Positions 43,301 to 51,186 of a stretch of 64,000 nucleotides of DNA are shown here, one piece after another. Location of the stretch: assembly GCF_003111645.1 (NCBI RefSeq), contig NZ_CP022187.1, forward strand, positions 3,410,001 through 3,474,000, in the 5' to 3' direction. The translations under genes and the position numbers were made by a program. Within the stretch, counting starts at the first letter, position 1. Each line of letters starts with the position of its first letter. Under the pieces are notes generated by a model that saw only the letters and a program-made list of their open reading frames with translations, did no database searches and was not told the origin of the DNA. This DNA is from Parazoarcus communis. Its GTDB lineage: Bacteria > Pseudomonadota > Gammaproteobacteria > Burkholderiales > Rhodocyclaceae.

Positions 43301-43707
43301 CGGCCGGTCATCGCTGTCCGATCATCATGGTGTCGGCCAATGTGTTCGACAACCGCCAGGAGCAACTGCTCGCCGCACAGTGCCAGGGTTTCGTCAGCAA
43401 GCCGGTGCGCGAGTCGGAACTGCTCGCCTGCCTGGGCGTCGTGCTGGAGATCGACTGGTTGCGCGCCGAGCGCCCGCCGCGGGAGAGTGCGGGCGCCGGG
43501 TTGCCGGAGAACACGCTTGCGGCCAACGACCGGGCCAGCCTTTCCGCCCTGCTCAGAATCGGTCATGTACAGGGTGCGCGGCGGGAGTTGCAGCGCATTG
43601 CGGCTGAGGCGCCGGGCGTCGCAGCGGCGTGCGAACATCTTTCCGCCCTGATGGACAACTATGAGCTGGAGCGTTGCATGGACTATCTCGGAGTGCCCGT
43701 GTCATGA
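40345..43707 (+). CDS. NCS1-permease / histidine kinase / receiver fusion (hybrid sensor kinase)
   Basis: 1120 residues. Residues 1-470 form a cytosine/purine-type NCS1 permease with about 12 helices ('RWSEFRVANTAFGAVSF', 'ISQIKINVTNAYAGSLAW'). A cysteine-rich cytosolic linker near 498-535 (CVVCENHF, CSLCCTLESRCHDRC) could bind zinc or iron. Two more helices follow, then HisKA with SHELRTPLN (His about 686), HATPase_c (GTGLGLTITQLL) and a receiver with Asp about 969 (VLLDISMSG). The permease part probably senses or transports an amide or urea-like ligand and sets kinase activity. It is divergent from the urt operon and overlaps its response regulator gene (ATGA). SLC5-kinase fusions such as CbrA are known; an NCS1 counterpart is much less familiar. 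Confidence 0.88.
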   Translation: MPANTQRIFRVRRDYNTWVANETLEDYALRYTPRSFRRWSEFRVANTAFGAVSFLAMEAIGGTMVVNYGFANALIAILVVGLLTFLTGLPISYYAARYGVDMDLLTRGAGFGYLGSTFTSLIYATFTFIFFALEAAIMALALQMAFDWPIAWCYVVSAVVIVPMVIYGVTFISRLQWWTQPVWLLLWLGPFVFILFKQPQAFVDFVGMTGRTSGDSGFDWMMFGSAATVAFALIVQIGEQVDFLRFMPEKTAFNRRRWWSAVIVAGPGWIVPGMLKMLGGAFLAFLALQHEIRPSNATEPTQMYLAAYGYVFADPFWAVAATTVFVIISQIKINVTNAYAGSLAWSNFFARATHSHPGRVVWLVFNVLIATLLMLFGVFQALEPVLGLYANVAVAWVGALVADLVINKPLGLSPAHIEFKRAHLFDINPVGPGAMLIAATVAIIAYSGSFGPMAQAYSPFIALFLAFLCAPVIAWLTHGRYYLARQSHPAWRPGEMVRCVVCENHFEADDMATCPAYEAPICSLCCTLESRCHDRCKAGARVTEQVQRLLTVLLPVAISRRFNFRVGHYMLLLCSLFLLIGTVLGINYYQATVTAGFNPDVDHFLRSAFGKSFSMMALLAAVGAWWMVLSSESRQLAEDESNRQNLLLSREIEAHRQTDVALQQAKELAESANRAKTRYVTGVSHELRTPLNSILGYAQILIHDARLERDQLRSVSTIHRSGEHLASLIDGLLDLARIEAGRLTLDPTVFDLPEFIDDLERMVGPMAAAKQLGFRVELGAGLPGLVRADLKRLRQILINLLVNAVKFTLRGEVLLRISYRADVARFEVIDSGVGIADEDLERIFLPFERSGVQNREPGTGLGLTITQLLTELMGGELSVRSEPGKGSYFGVRIYLPAQTADQGDTQVMTAVTGYGGKRCRVLVVDDETDHRQLIIGLLSPLGFLCAEAASGADCLTLLATEAPDAVLLDISMSGMDGWTCAYRIRAAGHRCPIIMVSANVFDNRQEQLLAAQCQGFVSKPVRESELLACLGVVLEIDWLRAERPPRESAGAGLPENTLAANDRASLSALLRIGHVQGARRELQRIAAEAPGVAAACEHLSALMDNYELERCMDYLGVPVS

Positions 43708-44609
43708 CGGTGGAGGTGCAGGAAGTCGAACGCGTCGTTCTACTGGTGGACGACATGCCGTCGAGCCTGGATTTTCTGGTCCAGGCGCTGGATCAGGCGG
43801 GGTATACCGTGCTCGTCGCTCCCGGCGGCGAACCGGCCCTGCGTCTGCTCGACCTCAGTGTGCCGGATGCAATCCTGATGGATGCGGTCATGCCGGGCAT
43901 GGACGGTTTCGAGGTCTGCCGCCGGATCAAGGCGGTCGATGCCTACGCGCACGTCCCGGTCATTTTCATGACCGGGCTGGCCGAAACGGAAGATGTGCTT
44001 GCCGGCTTTGCCGCGGGCGGCGTGGATTACGTGGTGAAGCCGGTCCGGATTCCCGAGGTCCTCGCGCGTCTGGCCACGCATGCGCGCAACGCGCGGCTTG
44101 CACGGCTGTCGCGTGAAGCGCTGGATATCGGCGGTCACGGCGTGGTGCTGCTCGACGGACTGGGACGGATCGCCTGGCAGTCGCCACAGGCCGCCGCCTG
44201 GCTTGCTGCGCTGTTCGGTACGCCGGATGCGGCGGCAGATTGGCTGCGCGGGCTGATTGCAGACCCCACCCGGGGCAGCGGCGAGACCCGCGTGATGCCC
44301 GACGGGCGAAGCCTGCAGCTGCGCCCGCTGGGACCCGCCGGAATTGGCGAGACCATGATCTTTCTGTCGCTGCGGCAGCCGGGCAATGTGCAGCCCGCGC
44401 GGCCGGCGCTGGCCACGCTGACCCGGCGTGAAACCGAGGTGCTGTCATGGATCGCGAAGGGCAAGACCAACCGCGACATCGGCGACATCCTCGGGATGAG
44501 CCCGCGCACGGTCAACAAGCATCTCGAACACGTTTTCGAGAAGCTGGGCGTGGAAACACGCGCCGCTGCGGCCGCGCTGGCAATCCGCGAGTTCGATCCG
44601 GAGCCGTGA
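43704..44609 (+). CDS. LuxR-family response regulator (receiver, PAS-like, HTH)
   Basis: 301 residues. The N-terminal receiver has Asp17/18 and phospho-acceptor Asp60 (ILMDAVMPG) with Lys in 'VVKPVRI'. A middle stretch of about 90 residues ('GHGVVLLDGLGRIAWQSP') looks like a PAS-type fold. The C-terminal LuxR HTH is 'LTRRETEVLSWIAKGKTN' and 'MSPRTVNKHLEHVFEKLG'. Its ATG overlaps the kinase stop codon, so the two form one phosphorelay. It probably activates the divergent urt-fmd-ami operon through the TACGTC dyad. Confidence 0.88.
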   Translation: MTVEVQEVERVVLLVDDMPSSLDFLVQALDQAGYTVLVAPGGEPALRLLDLSVPDAILMDAVMPGMDGFEVCRRIKAVDAYAHVPVIFMTGLAETEDVLAGFAAGGVDYVVKPVRIPEVLARLATHARNARLARLSREALDIGGHGVVLLDGLGRIAWQSPQAAAWLAALFGTPDAAADWLRGLIADPTRGSGETRVMPDGRSLQLRPLGPAGIGETMIFLSLRQPGNVQPARPALATLTRRETEVLSWIAKGKTNRDIGDILGMSPRTVNKHLEHVFEKLGVETRAAAAALAIREFDPEP

Positions 44610-44682
44610 GCGCCCGGGGGCGTTACAATCCTCACTTTCCGCCGCATTGTCCCTGCGGCGCGCCGTATAGTGAGAGCCTGAA

Positions 44683-45297
44683 ATGTCCGGAACCCTTTTC
44701 ATCGTCACCGCGCCTTCCGGCGCCGGCAAGACCACGCTGGTGCGGGGTCTGCTCGAGCGCGATCCGCAGGTGCAGCTGTCCATCTCCTACGCCACCCGCG
44801 AGCCGCGTCCGGGCGAGAAGAACGGGCGTGAATACCACTTCGTTGATGTACCCACGTTCCGTGCGCTGCGCGACCGCGGCGAATTTCTCGAATGGGCCGA
44901 GGTGCATGGAAACTATTACGCGACCTCCAAGGTCTGGCTAAAGGAGCAGATCGAGCAAGGGCGCGATACGCTGCTCGAAATCGACTGGCAGGGTGCGCAG
45001 CAGGTGCGCAAGGTCTTTCCTGCCGCGGTGGGGGTGTTCATCCTGCCGCCGTCGCTCGATGAACTGGAAAACAGGCTGCGTGGACGGGGTACGGATAGTG
45101 ACGATGTCATCAACCGCCGCCTGCTTGGCGCACGTGGCGAGATGCGGCACGTGGCCGAGTTCGACTACGTTATAATTAACAACGAGTTGCAAGTCGCGCT
45201 CGAAGATCTGGTTGCCGTCGTTCGCGCTTCGCGCCTGCGCAACGCCAATCAGCACCAGCGACACCCGCAGTATTTTGATTTCCTTGAACAGGACTGA
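44683..45297 (+). CDS. gmk: Guanylate kinase
   Basis: 204 residues with P-loop APSGAGKTT (10-18) and the GMP-binding segment 'SYATREPRPGEKNGREYHF'. It converts GMP to GDP using ATP. It is followed three bases later by rpoZ and then spoT, the conserved proteobacterial order. Its usual neighbour yicC lies 16 kb upstream, suggesting an insertion between them. Confidence 0.97.
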   Translation: MSGTLFIVTAPSGAGKTTLVRGLLERDPQVQLSISYATREPRPGEKNGREYHFVDVPTFRALRDRGEFLEWAEVHGNYYATSKVWLKEQIEQGRDTLLEIDWQGAQQVRKVFPAAVGVFILPPSLDELENRLRGRGTDSDDVINRRLLGARGEMRHVAEFDYVIINNELQVALEDLVAVVRASRLRNANQHQRHPQYFDFLEQD

Positions 45298-45300
45298 GTC

Positions 45301-45516
45301 ATGGCCCGCATCACCATCGAAGAATGTCTGAAAAAGATTCCGAACCGCTTCCAGCTCACGCTGGTGGCGACCTATCGTGCCCGTCAGCTGACCCTCGGCG
45401 GCACGCCCCAGATCGACATGGACCAGCATGAACGTGACAAGCCGACCGTGATCGCGCTGCGCGAAATTGCTGAGGGCAAGGTTGGCCTGGAAATGCTTAA
45501 CCGCGGTCAGGCCTGA
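45301..45516 (+). CDS. rpoZ: RNA polymerase omega subunit
   Basis: 71 residues starting [17 protein letters not shown], the conserved omega N-terminus, with 'VATYRARQL' and '[16 protein letters not shown]'. Omega promotes RNA polymerase assembly and forms part of the ppGpp binding site, fitting its position before spoT. Slightly shorter than the E. coli protein (91), as usual in Betaproteobacteria. Confidence 0.96.
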   Translation: MARITIEECLKKIPNRFQLTLVATYRARQLTLGGTPQIDMDQHERDKPTVIALREIAEGKVGLEMLNRGQA

Positions 45517-45540
45517 TTGCGCGCGGGGCGAGGCGAGATC

Positions 45541-47742
45541 ATGGAAACCGACCTTGCGCCCGCGCCCCCGCAACCTTTTCGCCCGCCCGCATCGAGTGCG
45601 GTTCCGATCGACTTCGAACTGCTGCGCGAAAAGCTTGCCACGTACCTGAAGCCCGAAGATCTCGGGCGCGTTGAAGCGGCATACCATTTTTCGGCCAGTG
45701 CACATGAGGGGCAGTTCCGCATCAGCGGCGAGCCCTACGTGTCGCACCCGGTGGCGGTCACCTCCATCGTTGCCGACTGGCATCTCGACCCCCAGGCCCT
45801 GATTGCTGCGCTCCTTCACGATGTGATGGAGGACACGCACATCTCCAAGGCGGAGATTGCCGAGCGCTTCGGCAAGACCTCTGCCGAACTGGTGGACGGC
45901 CTGTCCAAGCTGGACAAGATCGAATTCCGTTCGCAGGAAGAGGCGCAGGCCGAGAACTTCCGCAAGATGTTGCTGGCCATGGCGAGCGACCTGCGGGTGA
46001 TCCTCATCAAGCTTGCCGACCGCCTGCACAACATGCGCACGCTCGATTGCGTGCGCCCGGCCAAGCGCCGCCGGATTGCCAGCGAAACGCTGGAGATCTA
46101 TGCCCCGATCGCCAACCGGCTCGGGCTCAACAACATCTATCGCGAGCTGCAGGAGCTGTCCTTCGAGCACAAGTACCCGATGCGTTTCCGGGTGCTGGCC
46201 AAGGCCATCCGCGCTGCGCGCGGCAACCGTCGCGAGGTGGTGGGCAAGGTGCTCACCACGATCGAGGAGCGACTGCCGCAGTGGGGCATCACCGCCGAGG
46301 TCTATGGGCGTGAGAAGCACCTGTACAGCATCTACCGCAAGATGATGGAAAAGCACCTGTCGTTTTCGCAGGTGCTCGATATCTACGGTTTTCGGGTGAT
46401 CGTGCACGACGTGCCTTCGTGCTACCTCGCGCTCGGCGCCCTGCATTCGATGTACAAGCCGGTGCCGGGCAAGTTCAAGGACTACCTCGCGATACCGCGC
46501 GCCAACGGTTACCAGAGTCTGCACACGACGCTGATCGGGCCTTTCGGCACGCCGGTCGAGGTGCAGATCCGCACCCGCGAGATGCACCACATCGCCGAGT
46601 CGGGCGTGGCCTCGCACTGGCTGTACAAGGAAGACGAGAAGACGCTCACCGAGCTGCAGCAGAAGACGCATTCGTGGCTGCAGTCGCTGCTCGAGCTGCA
46701 GTCCACCTCGGTTGGCGCTGCCGAGTTCCTGGAACACGTCAAGATCGACCTCTTCCCGGGCGAGGTCTATGTGTTCTCGCCGATGGGCAAGATCTTCAAT
46801 CTGCCGCGCGGCTCGACGCCGGTCGACTTCGCCTATGCGGTGCATACCGACGTGGGCAATCGCTGCGTGGCCTGCCGCATCAATTCCGACCTGATGCCCC
46901 TGCGCAGCGAACTGCGCAACGGTGATCAGGTGGAGATCATCACCGCGGCGCATGCCGCGCCCAATCCGGCCTGGCTGTCCTATGTGCGCACCGGCAAGGC
47001 CCGCGCGCAGATCCGCCATTTCCTCAAGAACGCCCAGCAGGAAGAGTCTGTCGCGCTCGGCGAACGCCTGCTCAATCAGGCTTTGCGCCCGCACGGCCTC
47101 ACCCTGGGGCAGATCTCCACCTTCGCCTGGGACCGTTTCCTGCGTGATCGCGGTGTGCGCATCAAGAAGGACATTTTCGCCGACATCGGTCTCGGCAAGC
47201 GCCTGCCGGTCATCGTGGCCCGGCGCCTGTCGCAGGCGCAGGACCAGGAGTCGGGTCGCCCCGACGTGGTCAAGCCCAAGCCCGCCGGCGCGATTCAGAT
47301 CCGTGGCAGCGAAGGCATTGCAGTACAGCTGGCACGTTGCTGCCAGCCGATTCCGGGCGATCCGATCATCGGCACCATTCGCAAGGGCCAGGGGCTGGAA
47401 GTGCATCTGCACGACTGTCCGGTGGTCGCCAAGTTGCGTGGCGACCGCGCGCGCTGGGTGGATGTCGAGTGGGAGCCGAGCGACGAGCGTCTGTTCGACG
47501 TCACCATCCGCGTGCTGAGCAAGAATTCCCGCGGGGTGCTGGCCCGTGTGGCCAGCGCGATCTCCGAGGAAGACTGCAACATCCAGACGGTCAACATGGA
47601 CAACGAGCAGGGCGATTACACCGCCCTCAACCTGACCGTGCAGGTGCGTGACCGCATGCACCTGGCCCGCGTCATGCGCGCGGTCAGGCGCGTGCCCGAA
47701 GTGGTTCGCATCGGCCGTCTCAAGGCCGACGGCCGCGTCTGA
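45541..47742 (+). CDS. spoT: Bifunctional (p)ppGpp synthetase/hydrolase SpoT
   Basis: 733 residues. The HD hydrolase domain has the intact LLHDVMEDT motif (His93/Asp94, Glu97/Asp98). The synthetase domain shows 'DIYGFRVIV', 'GKFKDYLAIPRANGYQSLH' and 'VEVQIRTREMHHIAE'. A TGS domain ('VYVFSPMGKIFNLPRGSTP') and a C-terminal ACT domain follow. Hydrolase and synthetase both look active. ATG 45541 is preferred over a TTG 24 bases upstream, which directly follows the rpoZ stop codon and lacks a ribosome site. Confidence 0.95.
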   Translation: METDLAPAPPQPFRPPASSAVPIDFELLREKLATYLKPEDLGRVEAAYHFSASAHEGQFRISGEPYVSHPVAVTSIVADWHLDPQALIAALLHDVMEDTHISKAEIAERFGKTSAELVDGLSKLDKIEFRSQEEAQAENFRKMLLAMASDLRVILIKLADRLHNMRTLDCVRPAKRRRIASETLEIYAPIANRLGLNNIYRELQELSFEHKYPMRFRVLAKAIRAARGNRREVVGKVLTTIEERLPQWGITAEVYGREKHLYSIYRKMMEKHLSFSQVLDIYGFRVIVHDVPSCYLALGALHSMYKPVPGKFKDYLAIPRANGYQSLHTTLIGPFGTPVEVQIRTREMHHIAESGVASHWLYKEDEKTLTELQQKTHSWLQSLLELQSTSVGAAEFLEHVKIDLFPGEVYVFSPMGKIFNLPRGSTPVDFAYAVHTDVGNRCVACRINSDLMPLRSELRNGDQVEIITAAHAAPNPAWLSYVRTGKARAQIRHFLKNAQQEESVALGERLLNQALRPHGLTLGQISTFAWDRFLRDRGVRIKKDIFADIGLGKRLPVIVARRLSQAQDQESGRPDVVKPKPAGAIQIRGSEGIAVQLARCCQPIPGDPIIGTIRKGQGLEVHLHDCPVVAKLRGDRARWVDVEWEPSDERLFDVTIRVLSKNSRGVLARVASAISEEDCNIQTVNMDNEQGDYTALNLTVQVRDRMHLARVMRAVRRVPEVVRIGRLKADGRV

Positions 47743-47834
47743 CCGTGCAATCCTGCCGCCGCACAGTGCGCGGCAGGAAGACCGCCCGCGTCCGACCTGC
47801 TAGAATCCCGCGGGTCTACGAGGGAGAAGGCATC

Positions 47835-48023
47835 ATGGCGATCTACGAATCAGAACATACCAAATTCATGCGTGAGTGGATGGAGAAGCACCCCGAGCAG
47901 GCTGTCGAGCAGCGCCAGGGGCGTGCGCTGTGGTGGGACAAGCCGCAGGACCTCGCGGCGCAGAAGCGCGCGCGGGAGTCCAAAGTGCCGACCAAGGGCT
48001 ACTACTACGACATCAACCACTGA
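47835..48023 (+). CDS. DUF3460 family small protein
   Basis: 62 residues, MAIYESEHTKFMREWMEKHP, ending 'KVPTKGYYYDINH'. This matches the DUF3460 family of short betaproteobacterial proteins with conserved 'LWWDKP' and C-terminal 'YYY'. Function unknown; soluble. A strong ribosome site (GAGGGAGAAGG) and a TAGAAT box 25-30 bases upstream suggest its own promoter. It precedes the methyltransferase gene by nine bases. Confidence 0.85.
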   Translation: MAIYESEHTKFMREWMEKHPEQAVEQRQGRALWWDKPQDLAAQKRARESKVPTKGYYYDINH

Positions 48024-48032
48024 TCCGCACTG

Positions 48033-48800
48033 ATGACCGAACCCGCCCGGAGCGCGAGTCCGCTTCAGACCGATCCTCAGTTGCAGCGCTATTTCGCCAG
48101 CGAGGAAGAACGCCGGGTCAACACCCGAAAGCTGTTTGACAGTGCCGCTTCGGGCTATGACCGGGCGGAGAACATCACCGCGCTCGGTACCGGCCCTTGG
48201 TACCGGCGCTGGGCATTGCAGCGCAGCGGGCTGACCGCAGGCATGACCGTGCTCGACGTTGCCGCAGGGACCGGGCTGGTTGCGCGCGAGGCGCAGCACA
48301 TCATCGGCGACAAGGGCCGCCTGATGGCGCTCGACCCCTCGCCCGGCATGCTCGACGAGTTGCGCAAGAAGCTGTCGGTGGAAACCATCGAGGCCTACGC
48401 CGAGTCGATTCCGCTGCCCGAAAACAACGTCGATTTCGTCTCCATGGGCTACGCACTGCGCCACGTCGGCTCGCTTGAGCAGGCCTTCGGCGAGTATCTG
48501 CGCGTCCTGCGTCCGGGTGGCCGGACCTGCGTGATGGAGATCACCCGTCCGCGCAGCGCCTTCGGGCGGCTGATGATGCGCATCTACATCCGCGGCATCG
48601 TGCCCCTGCTGTCCCGGGTGGCGCGCTGCAACCCCGATGTGTCGATGCTCTGGGAGTATTACTGGGACACCATTCAGGCCGCCGTCGAGCCCGAACGGGT
48701 GCTCGAGGCAATGCGTCAGGCCGGTTTCGAGGATGTGCGCTGCATGCTCACCCTGGGTGTATTCCGTGAGTATGTCGGCCGCAAACCTGCCACTGTCTGA
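48033..48800 (+). CDS. UbiE/COQ5-type class I methyltransferase
   Basis: 255 residues. SAM motif VLDVAAGTG (73-81) is preceded by the UbiE-like 'LFDSAASGYDRAENITALG' and followed by 'LDPSPGML', 'YALRHVG' and 'RVLRPGGRTCVMEITRP'. It resembles ubiquinone/menaquinone C-methyltransferase but lacks some canonical UbiE signatures and may be a paralogue acting on another quinone or isoprenoid substrate. Its stop lies just before the DnaQ-GIY-YIG gene. Confidence 0.8.
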   Translation: MTEPARSASPLQTDPQLQRYFASEEERRVNTRKLFDSAASGYDRAENITALGTGPWYRRWALQRSGLTAGMTVLDVAAGTGLVAREAQHIIGDKGRLMALDPSPGMLDELRKKLSVETIEAYAESIPLPENNVDFVSMGYALRHVGSLEQAFGEYLRVLRPGGRTCVMEITRPRSAFGRLMMRIYIRGIVPLLSRVARCNPDVSMLWEYYWDTIQAAVEPERVLEAMRQAGFEDVRCMLTLGVFREYVGRKPATV

Positions 48801-48804
48801 GCGT

Positions 48805-50229
48805 ATGTCCCTGCCCGAGCGGCTCGCCTTCGTCGATCTCGAAACCACCGGCGCCAACCTCCAGCGTGACGGCATCACCGAGATCGCGATCATCCGCGTC
48901 GAGCACGGGCGCGTCGTTGAGCGCTGGGAGAGCCTGGTCAACCCCGGGCGCTCGATCCCGGCCACGATCCAGAGTTTCATCGGCATCACCGACGAGATGG
49001 TGGCCGACGCGCCGGCGTTCGCGGCACTTGCCGATGCGGTCGCGGCCCTGCTCGAGGGCTGCGTGTTCGTCGCCCACAATGCCCGCTTCGATTACGGCTT
49101 TCTCAAGAATGCCTTTGCCGGCCTTGGCCGCAGTCTGGATGCGCCGGTGTTGTGCACCATCAAGCTGTCGCGTGCGCTCTATCCGGAATTCCATCGCCAC
49201 GGGCTCGATGCGCTCATCGAGCGCCACGGGCTTGCATGCGGCGCGCGTCACCGCGCAATGGGCGATACCGATGCGCTGTGGCAGTTCGTTCAGCTGGTGG
49301 AGCAGTCCTTCCCTGCGGAAACCCTGCAGCAGGCCGTCACACGTGCGATGAAGGCGCCGGCGCGCCCGCCCGGTCTGCCTGAAGGGGCGATCGAGGGCAT
49401 GCCGCCGTCGCCCGGCGTCTATCTTTTCTTTGGCACCGAAGCCGCGCCCGAAGGCGGGCGTCCCGACTTGCCGATCTACATCGGCAAGAGCGTGAATCTG
49501 CGCACCCGGGTGATGGAGCACTTCTCAGCCGCAACCCGCAAGGGCAAGGAAGCGGAGCTCGCGCGTCAGGTCAGGCGGGTGGACTGGATCGAGACCGCTG
49601 GCGAGCTGGGCGCGCTCCTGCTCGAAGCCGACCTGGTCAAGACGCGTCAGCCGCTGCACAACCGCCTGCTGCGCGCCAGCGAGGAGACCTTTGCCTTGCG
49701 CATGGTGCCTGGCCGCAAGCGGCCGCCGGTGCTCGAGCGTGTGCGCATTGCGGAGACCGACCCCCGCGACTGGGAAGGGCTGTACGGCGCGTTTCGCAAC
49801 CGCAAGGAGGCAGAGAATCTGCTGCGCGAGCTCGCCCAGGCCTATCAGCTGTGCCCGCGCCGGCTGGGTATCGAGCCAGGCAGCAGCGGGCCGTGCATGG
49901 CCTTCGGCATGAAGCGCTGTGCCGGCGTGTGCGCCGGGCGGGAGTCGTTCGAAGCGCACGATACGAGGCTGCTGGGCGCACTCGGTTCGGCTCGCCTCAA
50001 GCCCTGGCCGTGGCCCGGCGCGGTGGTTCTGCCTGAAGTCCACGAAGCCAGCGGGCGGGCGGCATTCCATGTGGTCGACCACTGGTGCCATCTGGGCAGC
50101 GTCGAAACGCGGGATGAGGTGGCTGCGGTGCTTGACAGCGTGCAGCCGCGCTTCGAACTCGATACCTACCGCATCCTGAGCCGCTGGCTCGGCGCTGCTG
50201 AAAACCTCGCGTCTGCCGAGCCGCTCTAG
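48805..50229 (+). CDS. DnaQ-like 3'-5' exonuclease fused to a GIY-YIG (Cho-like) nuclease domain
   Basis: 474 residues. The N-terminal DEDDh exonuclease has Asp11/Glu13 (FVDLETTG), Asp96 (HNARFDYGF) and His149/Asp154 (RHRAMGDTD). The second half has a UvrC/Cho GIY-YIG domain: GVYLFFG (204-210) and YIGKSVNLRTRV (225 on), followed by a cysteine-containing segment (CMAFGMKRCAGVCAG). The fusion is found in several Proteobacteria and is thought to act in DNA repair. ATG 48805 is chosen; an in-frame ATG at 48772 inside the methyltransferase gene would add 11 residues. Neither start has a strong ribosome site. Confidence 0.88.
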   Translation: MSLPERLAFVDLETTGANLQRDGITEIAIIRVEHGRVVERWESLVNPGRSIPATIQSFIGITDEMVADAPAFAALADAVAALLEGCVFVAHNARFDYGFLKNAFAGLGRSLDAPVLCTIKLSRALYPEFHRHGLDALIERHGLACGARHRAMGDTDALWQFVQLVEQSFPAETLQQAVTRAMKAPARPPGLPEGAIEGMPPSPGVYLFFGTEAAPEGGRPDLPIYIGKSVNLRTRVMEHFSAATRKGKEAELARQVRRVDWIETAGELGALLLEADLVKTRQPLHNRLLRASEETFALRMVPGRKRPPVLERVRIAETDPRDWEGLYGAFRNRKEAENLLRELAQAYQLCPRRLGIEPGSSGPCMAFGMKRCAGVCAGRESFEAHDTRLLGALGSARLKPWPWPGAVVLPEVHEASGRAAFHVVDHWCHLGSVETRDEVAAVLDSVQPRFELDTYRILSRWLGAAENLASAEPL

Positions 50230-50245
50230 CGCCGTCTGACCGCGC

Positions 50246-50938
50246 TCAGCCCGCAGCGCAGCTGCGCAGCATCGACAGATTGTCCAGCACCAGACCACGG
50301 CGCCCCTGCGGGCGAATCATGCCATCGCGCATGAAGCGCGACAGCACACGAGACAGGGTTTCCGGCGTCAGGTTGAGCTGCGCGGCGATGTTCTGCTTGT
50401 CGGTCTCAAGCTGGATCTCAAAATGCTCGGCGCTCTCGGGTGCCAGCCGCGACAGGTAGTGGGCGACGCGCTGCGTGCTGGTGCCCTGCAGACAGATCTG
50501 CAGGTTCTCGATCAGGTCGTAGATGGACGACGAAAGGCGCAGCGTCATAGCATTGGCGAACGAAGCCGACGCCGCCATCGCGGTGCGCAACGAAGCGCTG
50601 CGGACCAGCAACAGATTGGTGTCACGCGTGGCCTGGGCGGTGAACAGCTGGGGCCGACCGAGCAGGGCGGCCTCCTCGCCGAACAGCGCGCCCGCGCCGG
50701 CAACCTGTATGATCTTTTCAGCCCCGCTGGCGGAAATCAGTGAGCACTTGACCTCGCCGTTGAGCACGACCCACATGCAGTCCGCTGCGTCGTGCGAGTG
50801 CGTGACGATCTCGCCACGCTCGCAATGAAGCACCCGGCCGCCGTCGATCAGTCGCAACATGCCCTCGTTGTCGAGCAGGTCGAACGGCGAGGTACGGGCA
50901 AGGGTCGAAAAGAAGGTGGAAACAGGTTCGGCGGTCAT
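50246..50938 (-). CDS. Crp/Fnr-family regulator of the Dnr/NnrR type
   Basis: 230 residues. An N-terminal cyclic-nucleotide-like domain lacks the four-cysteine cluster of FNR, so it does not sense oxygen with an Fe-S cluster. The C-terminal HTH recognition helix TPETLSRVLSRF has the E--SR pattern (Glu193, Ser196, Arg197) that reads TTGAT-N4-ATCAA. Dnr/NnrR proteins sense nitric oxide through haem and switch on denitrification genes. A perfect site of this kind precedes napF 2.9 kb away. It is divergent from the NarX-like sensor gene. Confidence 0.88.
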   Translation of the reverse strand: MTAEPVSTFFSTLARTSPFDLLDNEGMLRLIDGGRVLHCERGEIVTHSHDAADCMWVVLNGEVKCSLISASGAEKIIQVAGAGALFGEEAALLGRPQLFTAQATRDTNLLLVRSASLRTAMAASASFANAMTLRLSSSIYDLIENLQICLQGTSTQRVAHYLSRLAPESAEHFEIQLETDKQNIAAQLNLTPETLSRVLSRFMRDGMIRPQGRRGLVLDNLSMLRSCAAG

Positions 50939-51042
50939 TGTCTAGCTCCTTGCGGCCGACTCGTGGTAGCCGCGTCTTGTCCAGTTTAGGGCGTATTCCC
51001 GCGCGTCTGAATCCGCACCCCGGTGTGTCTCGATCACCGAAG

Positions 51043-51058
51043 TACCTCCGAAGAGGTA
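51043..51058 (+). promoter_or_regulatory. NarL-type 7-2-7 dyad upstream of the NarX-like gene
   Basis: TACCTCC-GA-AGAGGTA is a 7-2-7 inverted heptamer arrangement close to the NarL/NarP consensus TACYYMT-N2-AKKRGTA (two positions differ). It lies in the 248-base gap between the divergent crp-type and narX-like genes, about 130 bases before the narX start, and suggests nitrate-dependent autoregulation. A nearby TTAAT-N6-ATTAA dyad (about 51085-51100) may be promoter sequence. Confidence 0.45.
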
Positions 51059-51186
51059 TGGGTGTTTCGCCTCAATGCCTTGTTTAATATAGACATTAAT
51101 TTTGAGAGTGGGGGTTTTTGTATGTCATGGGCTTGTTCGGGGTACCCCCTCATATCCGGGTTTTCTCGGGTTTCAGGAGCGGGAAA

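Noticed and set aside
44938-47661. Very long open frame on the minus strand opposite gmk-rpoZ-spoT
   Set aside because: It is antisense to three clear genes, has a histidine/arginine-rich composition and no family motif; it is a by-product of high-GC codon use.
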